64,000 nt of DNA from Opimibacter sp041746735. Its GTDB lineage: Bacteria > Bacteroidota > Bacteroidia > Chitinophagales > Saprospiraceae. The DNA is taken from contig JBGTGP010000009.1 of the NCBI GenBank assembly GCA_041746735.1, positions 24,003 through 88,002 of the forward strand, in the 5' to 3' direction. Each line of letters begins with the position of its first letter. Within the stretch, counting starts at the first letter, position 1. The position numbers and the translations under genes were made by a program. Positions 1-7,613 of this stretch are shown here, one piece after another. Under the pieces are notes generated by a model. It was not told where the DNA came from, ran no database searches, and saw only the letters and a program-made list of their open reading frames with translations.

Positions 1-662
1 ACAAGAGACGCTATCGCGTCATCGACTGGAAACGGGATAAAGAGAATATTACAGGTGAAGTCAAGTCAATTGAGTATGATCCCAATCGGACAGCCTTCAT
101 CTCCCTGATCGAATATACAGATGGAGAGAAACGGTATATCCTGGCACCCCAGGGCATTAAAGTAGGAGACAAGGTCCTGTCCGGAAGTCAGGCAACACCA
201 GATACCGGACACGCCCTCTATCTGAAGGATGTACCCCTGGGTTCCTCCATACATAATATTGAGTTGTACCCGGGTCAGGGTGGTGCGATCGTTCGCAGCG
301 CCGGTGCTTCCGCGACGATGATGGGACGGGAAGACAGGTTTGCTGTCATCAAATTGCCCTCAGGGGAAGTACGGAGGGTGTTGTTGACCTGCAAGGCTAC
401 AATAGGTTCGGTTTCGAATCCGGATAATGCGCTGACCGTCTTTGGAAAAGCCGGAGCTAAACGTTGGACCGGTCGTCGCCCAAGGGTAAGAGGTGTCGCC
501 ATGAACCCGGTCGATCACCCCATGGGTGGAGGTGAAGGTAAAGCGTCCGGAGGACATCCGCGATCCAGAACAGGGATCATGGCTAAGGGGCAGAAAACCC
601 GTAATCCACGGGCCAACTCTTCGAAACTGATCATCTCCCGTCGTAAAACAAAAAATAAGTAA
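1..662 (+). CDS. rplB: 50S ribosomal protein L2 (5' truncated by window edge)
   Basis: C-terminal 219 residues of L2; the frame is open from base 3 and the start lies outside the window. L2 sits at the peptidyl transferase centre and is needed for subunit association. The late motif HPMGGGEGKASGGHPRS, with its conserved functional histidine, and the basic C-terminal tail are visible. It is followed 19 bases later by rpsS, as in the standard S10 operon order. No anomaly in the visible part. Confidence 0.98.
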   Translation, partial: KRRYRVIDWKRDKENITGEVKSIEYDPNRTAFISLIEYTDGEKRYILAPQGIKVGDKVLSGSQATPDTGHALYLKDVPLGSSIHNIELYPGQGGAIVRSAGASATMMGREDRFAVIKLPSGEVRRVLLTCKATIGSVSNPDNALTVFGKAGAKRWTGRRPRVRGVAMNPVDHPMGGGEGKASGGHPRSRTGIMAKGQKTRNPRANSSKLIISRRKTKNK

Positions 663-681
663 AAAGCACGAATAACGAATC

Positions 682-948
682 ATGGCAAGATCAATAAAAA
701 AAGGACCGTACGTATTCAATAAGCTGATGGCCAAAATCGAAAAGGCCAACACCGGAAGTCGTAAATCGGTCATCAAAACCTGGTCCAGAGCTTCAATGAT
801 CATCCCTGACATGGTCGGGCATACGATCGCCGTCCACAACGGGAAGACGTTTATACCGGTATTTGTGACCGAAAACATGGTCGGGCATAAACTGGGAGAG
901 TTTGCACCGACCCGGACCTTCCGTGGTCATGCCGGAAACAGAAAGTAA
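682..948 (+). CDS. rpsS: 30S ribosomal protein S19
   Basis: 88 residues, the normal S19 length. S19 forms the head of the small subunit with S13 and contacts the A-site tRNA region. It begins ARSIKKGPYV and contains GHKLGEFAPTRTFRGHAG, both strong family signatures. It lies between rplB and rplV in the S10 operon. The start ATG is preceded by an A-rich stretch and no clear Shine-Dalgarno, as is usual in Bacteroidota. Confidence 0.98.
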   Translation: MARSIKKGPYVFNKLMAKIEKANTGSRKSVIKTWSRASMIIPDMVGHTIAVHNGKTFIPVFVTENMVGHKLGEFAPTRTFRGHAGNRK

Positions 949-981
949 TTTAATCGCGTACGCTTAAAACAGGAATAATAG

Positions 982-1365
982 ATGGAAGCTGTTGCTAAAC
1001 TCAGAAACTGCCCGATGTCCGCCCGTAAGATGCGGCTCGTTGCCGATCTCGTCAGAGGAAAGCGGGTCGAGGATGCAGTCAATATCCTGAGATATACAAA
1101 TAAGGAGGCTGCAGGATGGCTGGAAAAACTGCTTCTTTCAGCCGTAACCAACTGGGAAAATAAATCCCAGGGAGCCCGGGATGTTGACGAGCATGAATTG
1201 TTTATCAAAACCCTGATGGTCGATGGTGCCGGCCACCTCAAAAGGATACGGGCTGCCCCACAGGGACGAGCACACCGCATCCACAAGCACAGCAACCACG
1301 TGACCGTGGTCATTGAAAATAAGATACCATTTGATGGTGAAACCATTGGCGATGAAGAAGAGTAA
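982..1365 (+). CDS. rplV: 50S ribosomal protein L22
   Basis: 127 residues. L22 binds 23S rRNA and its beta-hairpin lines the peptide exit tunnel. The N-terminal SARKMRLVADLVRGK motif and the C-terminal hairpin region (RAAPQGRAHRIHKHSNH) identify it. The acidic tail GDEEE is an ordinary lineage feature. It sits 33 bases after rpsS and 42 before rpsC, co-directional in the S10 operon. Confidence 0.98.
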   Translation: MEAVAKLRNCPMSARKMRLVADLVRGKRVEDAVNILRYTNKEAAGWLEKLLLSAVTNWENKSQGARDVDEHELFIKTLMVDGAGHLKRIRAAPQGRAHRIHKHSNHVTVVIENKIPFDGETIGDEEE

Positions 1366-1407
1366 AAAGCAGACCATTTCAACCGAACTTTATAACAACA
1401 GATTCTA

Positions 1408-2271
1408 ATGGGTCAAAAAGCAAATCCTATAGGCAACAGACTGGGCATCATCCGCGGATGGGAGTCCAACTGGTATGGAGGTACTGATTATGCCGAGAAG
1501 GTGATTCAGGACGAAAAGATCCGGACCTATCTCCAGGCCAGGATTGAGAAGGGGGGTATCGCCCACATGGTGATCGAACGAACCCTGAAGAGGGTCACCG
1601 TGACCGTACAGACCTCCAGGCCCGGTATTATCATCGGTAAGGGTGGCCAGGAAGTAGATCGTATCCGGGAGGAGTTGAAAAAACTCACCAAAATGGAGGT
1701 GCAGATCAATATCATGGAGATCCGCAAACCCGAATTGGATGCCAATATTGTCGCGGAGTCTATCGCCAAGCAGATTGAAGCGCGGATCAACTACCGCAGA
1801 GCCATTAAAATGGCCATTCAATCCACCATGCGCTCCGGTGCCGAAGGCATCAAAGTGCGCATCAGTGGACGGCTCAATGGGGCTGAGATGGCCAGATCGG
1901 AGGAATATAAAGATGGTCGTACCCCTTTGCACACCTTCCGCGCTGACATCGATTATTCGATTAAAGAGGCGCAGACGGTGTTTGGTAAAATCGGGATCAA
2001 ATGCTGGATTTGCAAAGGTGAGGTGTACGGCAAAAGAGAATTGAGCCTCAATGCCGGGGGAGATCAGACAGCAAAAGCTCGCGGAGGACGTGTAGAACGC
2101 GGTAGTTCATACGGCCGGGAAGGTGGATCAGACTTCCGGGACAGAGGCGCAAGCCGGGACCGGAATGACCGGGGTGGAGCGAGAGGCGGTGGCCGTGGCG
2201 GAAATCGCGGCGGCGGTGGTGGAGGAGGCGCAGCTCGTGGCGGTTCCGGAGGAGGCGCAAGGAAAAAATAG
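1408..2271 (+). CDS. rpsC: 30S ribosomal protein S3 with Gly/Arg-rich C-terminal extension
   Basis: 287 residues, longer than the usual 210-250. S3 is at the mRNA entry tunnel and helps unwind mRNA. The KH domain shows IIIGKGGQEVDRIR near residues 74-88, and the C-terminal S3 domain ends near residue 220. After that comes a tail of about 65 residues made almost only of Gly, Arg, Asp and Ser (RGG, GGRGG, DRGG runs). That tail resembles the RGG boxes of RNA-binding proteins, but its function is unknown. It lies between rplV and rplP; the 91-base gap after it holds a promoter box and hairpin. Confidence 0.97.
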   Translation: MGQKANPIGNRLGIIRGWESNWYGGTDYAEKVIQDEKIRTYLQARIEKGGIAHMVIERTLKRVTVTVQTSRPGIIIGKGGQEVDRIREELKKLTKMEVQINIMEIRKPELDANIVAESIAKQIEARINYRRAIKMAIQSTMRSGAEGIKVRISGRLNGAEMARSEEYKDGRTPLHTFRADIDYSIKEAQTVFGKIGIKCWICKGEVYGKRELSLNAGGDQTAKARGGRVERGSSYGREGGSDFRDRGASRDRNDRGGARGGGRGGNRGGGGGGGAARGGSGGGARKK

Positions 2272-2288
2272 AACGAATTAACATCGGG

Positions 2289-2326
2289 GAAAAGTGGTCA
2301 AAAAACGTACCTTTGCACCACTTTTC
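2289..2326. promoter_or_regulatory. Inverted repeat enclosing a -7 box, between rpsC and rplP
   Basis: GAAAAGTGGT (2289-2298) is the exact reverse complement of ACCACTTTTC (2317-2326), giving a 10 bp stem. The 18-base loop carries TACCTTTG (2308-2315), a perfect match to the Bacteroidota -7 consensus TAnnTTTG. It may be an internal promoter with an overlapping operator, or an RNA hairpin in the long transcript. No clear -33 TTG is seen at the ideal spacing. Confidence 0.45.
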
Positions 2327-2362
2327 TCAAAACGGACCAAAACAGGTTAATACAAAAGGATC

Positions 2363-2785
2363 ATGTTACAGCCAAAACGTACGAAGTACAGGAAGCAACA
2401 AAAAGGTAGAAACAGGGGCGTGGCCTGGAAGGGAAGTGATATTTCCTTTGGCAGTTATGGACTTAAGGCACTTGAATTGGGTCGCCTGACCAGTCGTCAG
2501 ATCGAATCTGCAAGGATTGCCATGACGCGTCATATGAAACGGGAAGGCGTGGTTTGGATCCGCATTTTTCCAGACAAACCGGTCACGCGCAAGCCGCAGG
2601 AAGTTCGGATGGGGAAAGGGAAAGGAGCTCACGATCATTGGGTGGCGCTGGTACAACCCGGCCGTATTATGTTCGAAATTGATGGCGTAGCCCCTGCAGT
2701 TGCAAGACAAGCCCTGGCATTGGCCGCTCAAAAATTGCCCGTGAAAACCAAAACAATAGTAAGACACGATTTTATAGAATCATAA
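2363..2785 (+). CDS. rplP: 50S ribosomal protein L16
   Basis: 140 residues, the normal length. L16 helps organise the A-site region of the large subunit. It begins MLQPKRTKYRKQQKGRNRG, the typical L16 start, and contains RMGKGKG and the PVKTKTIVR-type C-terminus. It precedes rpmC by 12 bases. A candidate internal promoter lies about 50 bases upstream, so the distal half of the operon may also be transcribed independently. Confidence 0.98.
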   Translation: MLQPKRTKYRKQQKGRNRGVAWKGSDISFGSYGLKALELGRLTSRQIESARIAMTRHMKREGVVWIRIFPDKPVTRKPQEVRMGKGKGAHDHWVALVQPGRIMFEIDGVAPAVARQALALAAQKLPVKTKTIVRHDFIES

Positions 2786-2797
2786 GCAGGATCATCC

Positions 2798-3058
2798 ATG
2801 GCTACAAAGAAGTTTATCGAGTTAAGTGAAATGTCAGAAGCTGATCTGAAGGCGGAACTGAGCCAAATTCACACCCAGTATCAAAAACTGCGGTTTGACC
2901 ATACCATCAAAGGGCTGGACAATCCGTTGACCCTGCGGAATACCCGCCGGGATATCGCCCGCCTGGAGTCAGAAATACGTCGCCGGGAAGTCGTCGCCAT
3001 GACCCCGGAGCAGGTCGCTAAAAGGTCGAAAATCAGATTACGTCGCAAAAATGCTTAA
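2798..3058 (+). CDS. rpmC: 50S ribosomal protein L29
   Basis: 86 residues, slightly longer than the usual 60-70. L29 is a small helical protein at the exit of the peptide tunnel, near the docking site of trigger factor and SRP. The pattern LRNTRRDIARLESEIRRRE is diagnostic. The C-terminus extends to RSKIRLRRKNA. It lies immediately before rpsQ. Confidence 0.95.
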   Translation: MATKKFIELSEMSEADLKAELSQIHTQYQKLRFDHTIKGLDNPLTLRNTRRDIARLESEIRRREVVAMTPEQVAKRSKIRLRRKNA

Positions 3059-3065
3059 TCCAGTC

Positions 3066-3329
3066 ATGAATACGAACGAGCAATCCTTAAAGAAGCAAAG
3101 AGTTGGTGTTGTGACCAGCAATAAAAATGATAAAACTATCACCGTGATGGTGGAACGGAAACTTCGTCACCCGATCTATGGCAAGTTAGTCAAGCGCAAT
3201 AAGAAATTTATGGCGCATGATGAAGCCAATGCCTGTGGGGTAGGGGACCTCGTACGGATCGTGGAATCACGTCCGCTGAGCGCCCTTAAGCGGTGGCGTT
3301 TGGTCGAAATCATTCAAAAAGCCAAGTAA
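3066..3329 (+). CDS. rpsQ: 30S ribosomal protein S17
   Basis: 87 residues from the ATG at 3066. An upstream in-frame ATG at 3051 overlaps the rpmC stop and would add five residues; I prefer 3066 because it clears that stop. S17 is an OB-fold protein binding 16S rRNA helices 7 and 11. The core GVVTSNKNDKTITVMVERK and HPIYGKLVKRNKKFMAHDE is typical. The order rpmC-rpsQ-rplN is standard. Confidence 0.96.
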   Translation: MNTNEQSLKKQRVGVVTSNKNDKTITVMVERKLRHPIYGKLVKRNKKFMAHDEANACGVGDLVRIVESRPLSALKRWRLVEIIQKAK

Positions 3330-3373
3330 TTTACTTTATCCATTGTCCTGGAATTACAGGGAACTGAAAGAAC

Positions 3374-3739
3374 ATGATACAACAAGAATCAAGACTCAAT
3401 GTAGCCGACAACAGCGGAGCCAAAGAAGTACTTTGTATACGCGTGTTGGGTGGATCTCATCGCAGATATGCCTCTGTCGGAGACAAGATCGTCGTGACCG
3501 TGAAAGATGCTGCGCCGGGTGGTCTTAAAAAAGGATTGGTATCCAAAGCCGTTGTCGTTCGGACCAAAAAAGAGATCCGTCGGAAAGATGGTTCCTACAT
3601 CCGATTTGATGACAATGCGGTTGTACTGCTCAATGCCGCTGATGAACCCCGCGGGACCCGGATTTTTGGTCCTGTCGCACGTGAATTGCGGGAGCGTGAT
3701 TATATGCGTATTGTATCTCTTGCCCCGGAAGTTATCTGA
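3374..3739 (+). CDS. rplN: 50S ribosomal protein L14
   Basis: 121 residues, exactly the family size. L14 lies at the subunit interface and forms inter-subunit bridges. It starts MIQQESRLNVADNSGAKEV, which is nearly invariant among bacteria, and ends with the RELRERDYMRIVSLAPEVI-type C-terminus. It is first of the spc part of the cluster (rplN, rplX, rplE). Confidence 0.98.
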   Translation: MIQQESRLNVADNSGAKEVLCIRVLGGSHRRYASVGDKIVVTVKDAAPGGLKKGLVSKAVVVRTKKEIRRKDGSYIRFDDNAVVLLNAADEPRGTRIFGPVARELRERDYMRIVSLAPEVI

Positions 3740-3769
3740 TCTACAACTATTAGCCATCAAGCATAAGTC

Positions 3770-4114
3770 ATGAGCACAAAAAAAGCACAAAGCGACAAAA
3801 AAGTACCTAAACCCTTCCTTCGGAAAGGCGATATGGTCATGGTCGTTTCAGGAGCAGATAAAGGCAAGAAAGGAAATGTGGTAGAGGTCATTCTCGGCAA
3901 GCATCGGGTCATCGTGGAAGATGTCAACATTGTCAAGAAACATCGCAAACCGACCCAAAATACACCCGGAGGGATCATTGAAATCCCGGCGCCCATCCAT
4001 ATCTCAAATGTCATGCTGGTCGATCCCAAATCGGGAGAGCCCACCCGCATAGGTCGTAAAAATGTCGACGGTAAAAACGTCCGGTATTCAAAAAAATCAG
4101 GAGAAATTATCTAG
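3770..4114 (+). CDS. rplX: 50S ribosomal protein L24
   Basis: 114 residues. L24 is an early assembly protein near the exit tunnel. The N-terminal KOW motif is visible as KGDMVMVVSGADKGKKG, followed by NIVKKHRKPT and the C-terminal RIGRK. An N-terminal extension (STKKAQSDKKVPKPF) precedes the KOW domain. The stop TAG at 4112-4114 is two bases from the rplE start, suggesting translational coupling. Confidence 0.97.
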   Translation: MSTKKAQSDKKVPKPFLRKGDMVMVVSGADKGKKGNVVEVILGKHRVIVEDVNIVKKHRKPTQNTPGGIIEIPAPIHISNVMLVDPKSGEPTRIGRKNVDGKNVRYSKKSGEII

Positions 4115-4116
4115 TG

Positions 4117-4674
4117 ATGAGTTATACACCTCGCCTTCAACAATTTTATAACCAAGTGGTGGCCCCCAAACTCATGGAGCAGTTTGGGTATTCTTCTCCC
4201 ATGCAGATCCCCCGTGTGGTGAAGATCAGCCTCAACCAGGGAATTGGTCAGGCAACACAAGACAAGAAACTCGTCGATGTTTTTCAGACCGAGATGACGA
4301 CGATCGCCGGTCAAAAAGCAGTTCCGACGATTGCAAGAAAATCTATTTCGAACTTCAAACTCAGAGATGGTATGCCGATCGGCGTCCGCGTTACGCTACG
4401 TCGTGAACGGATGTATGAGTTTCTCGATCGCCTGATTACCGTCACCCTGCCACGGGTGAGGGACTTCCAGGGGATCAGTGATAAAAGCTTTGATGGTCGC
4501 GGTAATTATTCCATGGGCGTCACTGAGCAAATCATTTTCCCGGAGATCGACCTGGACAAAATCACCAAGGTCAACGGCATGGATATCACCATTGTCACCA
4601 CAGCACAAACCGATGCAGAAGCATTTGCGCTTTTGAAAGAACTCGGAATGCCATTTAAAAATCAGAAAATCTAA
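4117..4674 (+). CDS. rplE: 50S ribosomal protein L5
   Basis: 185 residues from the ATG at 4117; a GTG directly before it (4114) overlaps the rplX stop and is the alternative start. L5 binds 5S rRNA and contacts P-site tRNA. The family signature SLNQGIGQA, the KAVPTIARKSISNFKLR region and the C-terminal TTAQTDAEAFALLKELGMPF are all visible. The minimal gap to rplX suggests coupled translation. Confidence 0.97.
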   Translation: MSYTPRLQQFYNQVVAPKLMEQFGYSSPMQIPRVVKISLNQGIGQATQDKKLVDVFQTEMTTIAGQKAVPTIARKSISNFKLRDGMPIGVRVTLRRERMYEFLDRLITVTLPRVRDFQGISDKSFDGRGNYSMGVTEQIIFPEIDLDKITKVNGMDITIVTTAQTDAEAFALLKELGMPFKNQKI

Positions 4675-4685
4675 GTATCCATACC

Positions 4686-4955
4686 ATGGCAAGAACGTCA
4701 TTAATCGCTCGGGAAAATAAAAGAATCAAACTGGTCATAAAGTATGCCAGTCTGAGGAAGCAACTCAAAGCCGAAGGCAAATGGGATGAGCTCGATAAGT
4801 TGCCCCGCAACTCATCAAAAAAGCGCTTGCATAATCGCTGCAAACTTACCGGCAGACCCAAAGGGTATATGCGGAAGTTTGGATTGTGCAGAAACAAATT
4901 CAGAGAAATGGCACTGATGGGTAAATTGCCCGGTATCACTAAATCAAGTTGGTAA
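4686..4955 (+). CDS. rpsN: 30S ribosomal protein S14 (long, zinc-free form)
   Basis: 89 residues. S14 is in the head of the small subunit. This is the long form, without the CxxC-x12-CxxC zinc ribbon of the 61-residue form; only isolated cysteines remain. The C-terminal RCKLTGRPKGYMRKFGLCR and PGITKSSW are strongly conserved. It lies 11 bases after rplE and before rpsH. Confidence 0.98.
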   Translation: MARTSLIARENKRIKLVIKYASLRKQLKAEGKWDELDKLPRNSSKKRLHNRCKLTGRPKGYMRKFGLCRNKFREMALMGKLPGITKSSW

Positions 4956-4992
4956 TAATACAGAATATCATCGCTTATATCTAATTATATTC

Positions 4993-5394
4993 ATGGCAGT
5001 TACAGATCCTATCGCCGATTATTTGACCCGTATCCGGAATGCGCAGCAAGCCAGACACCGGGTGGTCACCATTCCCAGTTCCAAACTGAAAAAGAAGATC
5101 ACCGAGATCCTCTATGATCAGGGGTATATCCTGAAATATACCTTTGAAGGAGAAGGGAAGGAAGCCGTGATTAAAATCGCGATCAAATATAATCCCGACA
5201 CCAAGGAACCGGTCATCCGTGAGCTGGGTCGTATCAGCAAGCCTGGATTGCGGGTGTTTTCTTCCAAAGAGGAGTTGCCCCGGATTATCAACGGACTAGG
5301 GGTGGCGATCATTTCGACATCGCATGGCCTGATGACCGATAAAGAAGCACGTAAACAAAATCTCGGCGGAGAATGTCTCTGCTATATATATTAA
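4993..5394 (+). CDS. rpsH: 30S ribosomal protein S8
   Basis: 133 residues, normal length. S8 binds the central domain of 16S rRNA and in E. coli is the translational repressor of the spc operon. It starts with DPIADYLTRIRNA and ends with STSHGLMTDKEARKQNLGGE, both hallmark motifs. Whether S8 represses this operon cannot be read from the sequence. Confidence 0.98.
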   Translation: MAVTDPIADYLTRIRNAQQARHRVVTIPSSKLKKKITEILYDQGYILKYTFEGEGKEAVIKIAIKYNPDTKEPVIRELGRISKPGLRVFSSKEELPRIINGLGVAIISTSHGLMTDKEARKQNLGGECLCYIY

Positions 5395-5432
5395 TGAACG
5401 GAATTCGCATTCAACCATAAAAATTAACAGTC

Positions 5433-5990
5433 GTGTCACGAGTAGGTAATTCACCCATCAGTTTGCCCCAAGGCGTGGACTTCAATGTGTCCAAAGGTAA
5501 CCTGGTGACCATCAAAGGTCCCAAAGGATCTTTGCAGGAGCAAATCGATCAGGCCATCACGGTCAAAATCGACGACGGACAAATTACATTTGCTCGTCCG
5601 ACAGATCAAAACCGTCACAAAGCCCTGCACGGTCTTTCACGGGCCCTGGTCAATAACATGATCACAGGGGTGACCGACGGCTTTACCAAAACACTCGAAT
5701 TGGTAGGGGTCGGCTACAGAGTCACCAATACCGGCAATCTCCTGGAGATTATCATCGGATATTCCCACCCGATCTACTTTTATGTACCTGAGGAAGTGAA
5801 AGTCGAGACCAAGACTGAAAAAGGATCTAACCCGATGATCATCCTGACCTCGAATGACAAGCAGTTGCTGGGTCAGGTAGCGGCCAAGATCCGAGCATAT
5901 CGAAAGCCTGAGCCTTATAAAGGCAAAGGGATCAAGTATTCGAATGAAATATTGAGAAGAAAAGCCGGTAAGACCTCCGGTAAAAAATAA
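5433..5990 (+). CDS. rplF: 50S ribosomal protein L6
   Basis: 185 residues starting from a GTG codon (5433); no in-frame ATG gives a better N-terminus, and SRVGNSPISLP is the usual L6 start. L6 has two related domains and sits by the factor-binding site. The C-terminal motif RKPEPYKGKGIKYSNE is diagnostic. Confidence 0.97.
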   Translation: MSRVGNSPISLPQGVDFNVSKGNLVTIKGPKGSLQEQIDQAITVKIDDGQITFARPTDQNRHKALHGLSRALVNNMITGVTDGFTKTLELVGVGYRVTNTGNLLEIIIGYSHPIYFYVPEEVKVETKTEKGSNPMIILTSNDKQLLGQVAAKIRAYRKPEPYKGKGIKYSNEILRRKAGKTSGKK

Positions 5991-6011
5991 TCTGCGCTAA
6001 ACCGCTTTCTT

Positions 6012-6362
6012 ATGGCACTGACTAAAACCGCAAGACGTAAACGCATACACCACCGTATACGTAAAAAAATGGAAGGCAATACCGCACGCCCGCGCCTGTC
6101 CGTATACCGTTCCAATCATCAGATCTATTGTCAATTGATCGATGATGCTAAAGGAATAACACTGGCCTCCGCTTCCTCCAGAGACGAATCTGTCAACGGC
6201 GGTAACAAGAGCGAACTGGCCCGAAAGGTCGGCGAACTGATCGGCACACGTGCACAGTCCCTCAATATTTCTGAGGTGGTTTTCGATCGTGGGGGATATC
6301 TCTTCCATGGCAGGGTCAAAGCACTGGCCGAAGGAGCCAGAAGTGCAGGACTAAAATTTTAA
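6012..6362 (+). CDS. rplR: 50S ribosomal protein L18
   Basis: 116 residues. L18 binds 5S rRNA together with L5. The N-terminal basic segment RRKRIHHRIRKKMEG is followed by RPRLSVYRSNHQIYCQLIDD and the C-terminal VVFDRGGYLFHGRVKALAEG, all typical. It sits between rplF and rpsE, as in other bacteria. Confidence 0.98.
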   Translation: MALTKTARRKRIHHRIRKKMEGNTARPRLSVYRSNHQIYCQLIDDAKGITLASASSRDESVNGGNKSELARKVGELIGTRAQSLNISEVVFDRGGYLFHGRVKALAEGARSAGLKF

Positions 6363-6387
6363 TCCATCGTTCTAATCAGGATATAAC

Positions 6388-6933
6388 GTGAAAGAAGCAG
6401 CAGTACGAGTAAAAGCATCTGAGACCGATCTCAAAGACAAATTGGTCGCCCTCAACCGGGTGGCAAAGGTGACGAAAGGGGGACGTACGTTTTCATTCGC
6501 CGCTATTGTGGTGGTCGGGGATGGACAAGGTGCCGTCGGCCAAGGATTGGGTAAGGCACGGGATGTCCAGGAGGCCATCGCTAAAGCCATCGATGATGCA
6601 AAAAAGAATCTGGTCAAAGTCCCTATCCATAAAGGCACTATCCCTCACATGCAGTTGGGTAAATTCGGTGCTGGCCGGGTATTAATTAAACCCGCCTCAG
6701 ATGGTACAGGTGTTATCGCCGGTGGTGCTATGCGTGCCGTACTCGAAAGCGCAGGCGTACATAATGTATTGGCCAAATCCATGGGTTCGTCCAATCCACA
6801 CAATGTCGTTAAAGCAACCATTAACGCGCTGATGCTGCTCCGCAGCCCCCAGACCATTGCCAAGGACAGACGGATTTCTGTAGAAAAAGTCTTTGGCCAA
6901 CCGGTGAAAGAACAAACAGACACTAACGAATAA
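6388..6933 (+). CDS. rpsE: 30S ribosomal protein S5
   Basis: 181 residues, starting from GTG at 6388. S5 helps maintain decoding accuracy at the mRNA channel. The N-terminal double-stranded RNA-binding domain (VAKVTKGGRTFSFAAIVVVGD) and the C-terminal GSSNPHNVVKATINAL motif are clear. The next gene, rpmD, begins 12 bases on. Confidence 0.98.
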   Translation: MKEAAVRVKASETDLKDKLVALNRVAKVTKGGRTFSFAAIVVVGDGQGAVGQGLGKARDVQEAIAKAIDDAKKNLVKVPIHKGTIPHMQLGKFGAGRVLIKPASDGTGVIAGGAMRAVLESAGVHNVLAKSMGSSNPHNVVKATINALMLLRSPQTIAKDRRISVEKVFGQPVKEQTDTNE

Positions 6934-6944
6934 TACGTGGAAGT

Positions 6945-7127
6945 ATGTCCAAGATAAAAATAACACAGGTCAAAAGTCATATCGACCGGCCACAACGCCA
7001 GAAGGACACCATCAAAGCGTTGGGATTGGGAAAGATCAACAGATCAAATGTACTGGACAATACTCCTTCTGTCAAGGGGATGATTGATTCAGTCGCCCAT
7101 CTCCTTAAAGTAGAACATATTGTATAA
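6945..7127 (+). CDS. rpmD: 50S ribosomal protein L30
   Basis: 60 residues, the full size of bacterial L30. The motif GLGKINRSNVLDNTPSVKGM is the family signature. L30 is a small surface protein of the large subunit that is absent in some bacteria. It lies between rpsE and rplO, as usual. Confidence 0.96.
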   Translation: MSKIKITQVKSHIDRPQRQKDTIKALGLGKINRSNVLDNTPSVKGMIDSVAHLLKVEHIV

Positions 7128-7146
7128 TCCGTAATCGAAGAGCAAC

Positions 7147-7593
7147 ATGGATCTCCATAATCTAACACCCGCACCAGGATCGGTGCAGGACAACAAGCGA
7201 AAAGGTCGGGGCCAGGGTTCCGGAAGAGGGGGTACATCTACCCGTGGCCACAAAGGAGCGAAGTCCAGATCAGGCTATAAGTCCAAAAGGGGGCATGAAG
7301 GAGGCCAGATGCCAATCCACATGCGGCTGCCTAAGCGCGGTTTTAAGAACCCAAACCGGGAGAGCTTTATTGCGCTCAATCTGGATCAACTACAGGCCAT
7401 GACCGACAAGTTTAAGGTCACGGAATGGACCCTGGAAGTCCTTCAGCAACATAATTTTATCTCCCGCAATGACAAGGTCAAACTCCTGGGTCGCGGAGCT
7501 ATCAGTACCAAGATCAACCTCTCCGCTCATGCAGCGAGTGAGGCTGCCCGGAAAGCCGTAGAAGCTGCAGGCGGAAGTATCACTATCGTGTAA
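7147..7593 (+). CDS. rplO: 50S ribosomal protein L15
   Basis: 148 residues. L15 is a core assembly protein with a long basic N-terminal extension that penetrates rRNA. The glycine- and arginine-rich start (KRKGRGQGSGRGGTSTRGHK) and the C-terminal HAASEAARKAVEAAGGS are diagnostic. It precedes secY by 20 bases, the normal spc arrangement. Confidence 0.98.
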   Translation: MDLHNLTPAPGSVQDNKRKGRGQGSGRGGTSTRGHKGAKSRSGYKSKRGHEGGQMPIHMRLPKRGFKNPNRESFIALNLDQLQAMTDKFKVTEWTLEVLQQHNFISRNDKVKLLGRGAISTKINLSAHAASEAARKAVEAAGGSITIV

Positions 7594-7613
7594 GCATATC
7601 TGGTTAAAGCCGA

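Noticed and set aside
360..878. Long open reading frames on the strand opposite the ribosomal genes
   Set aside because: They run antisense to certain ribosomal protein genes, have no family motifs, and follow from the codon use of the real genes.
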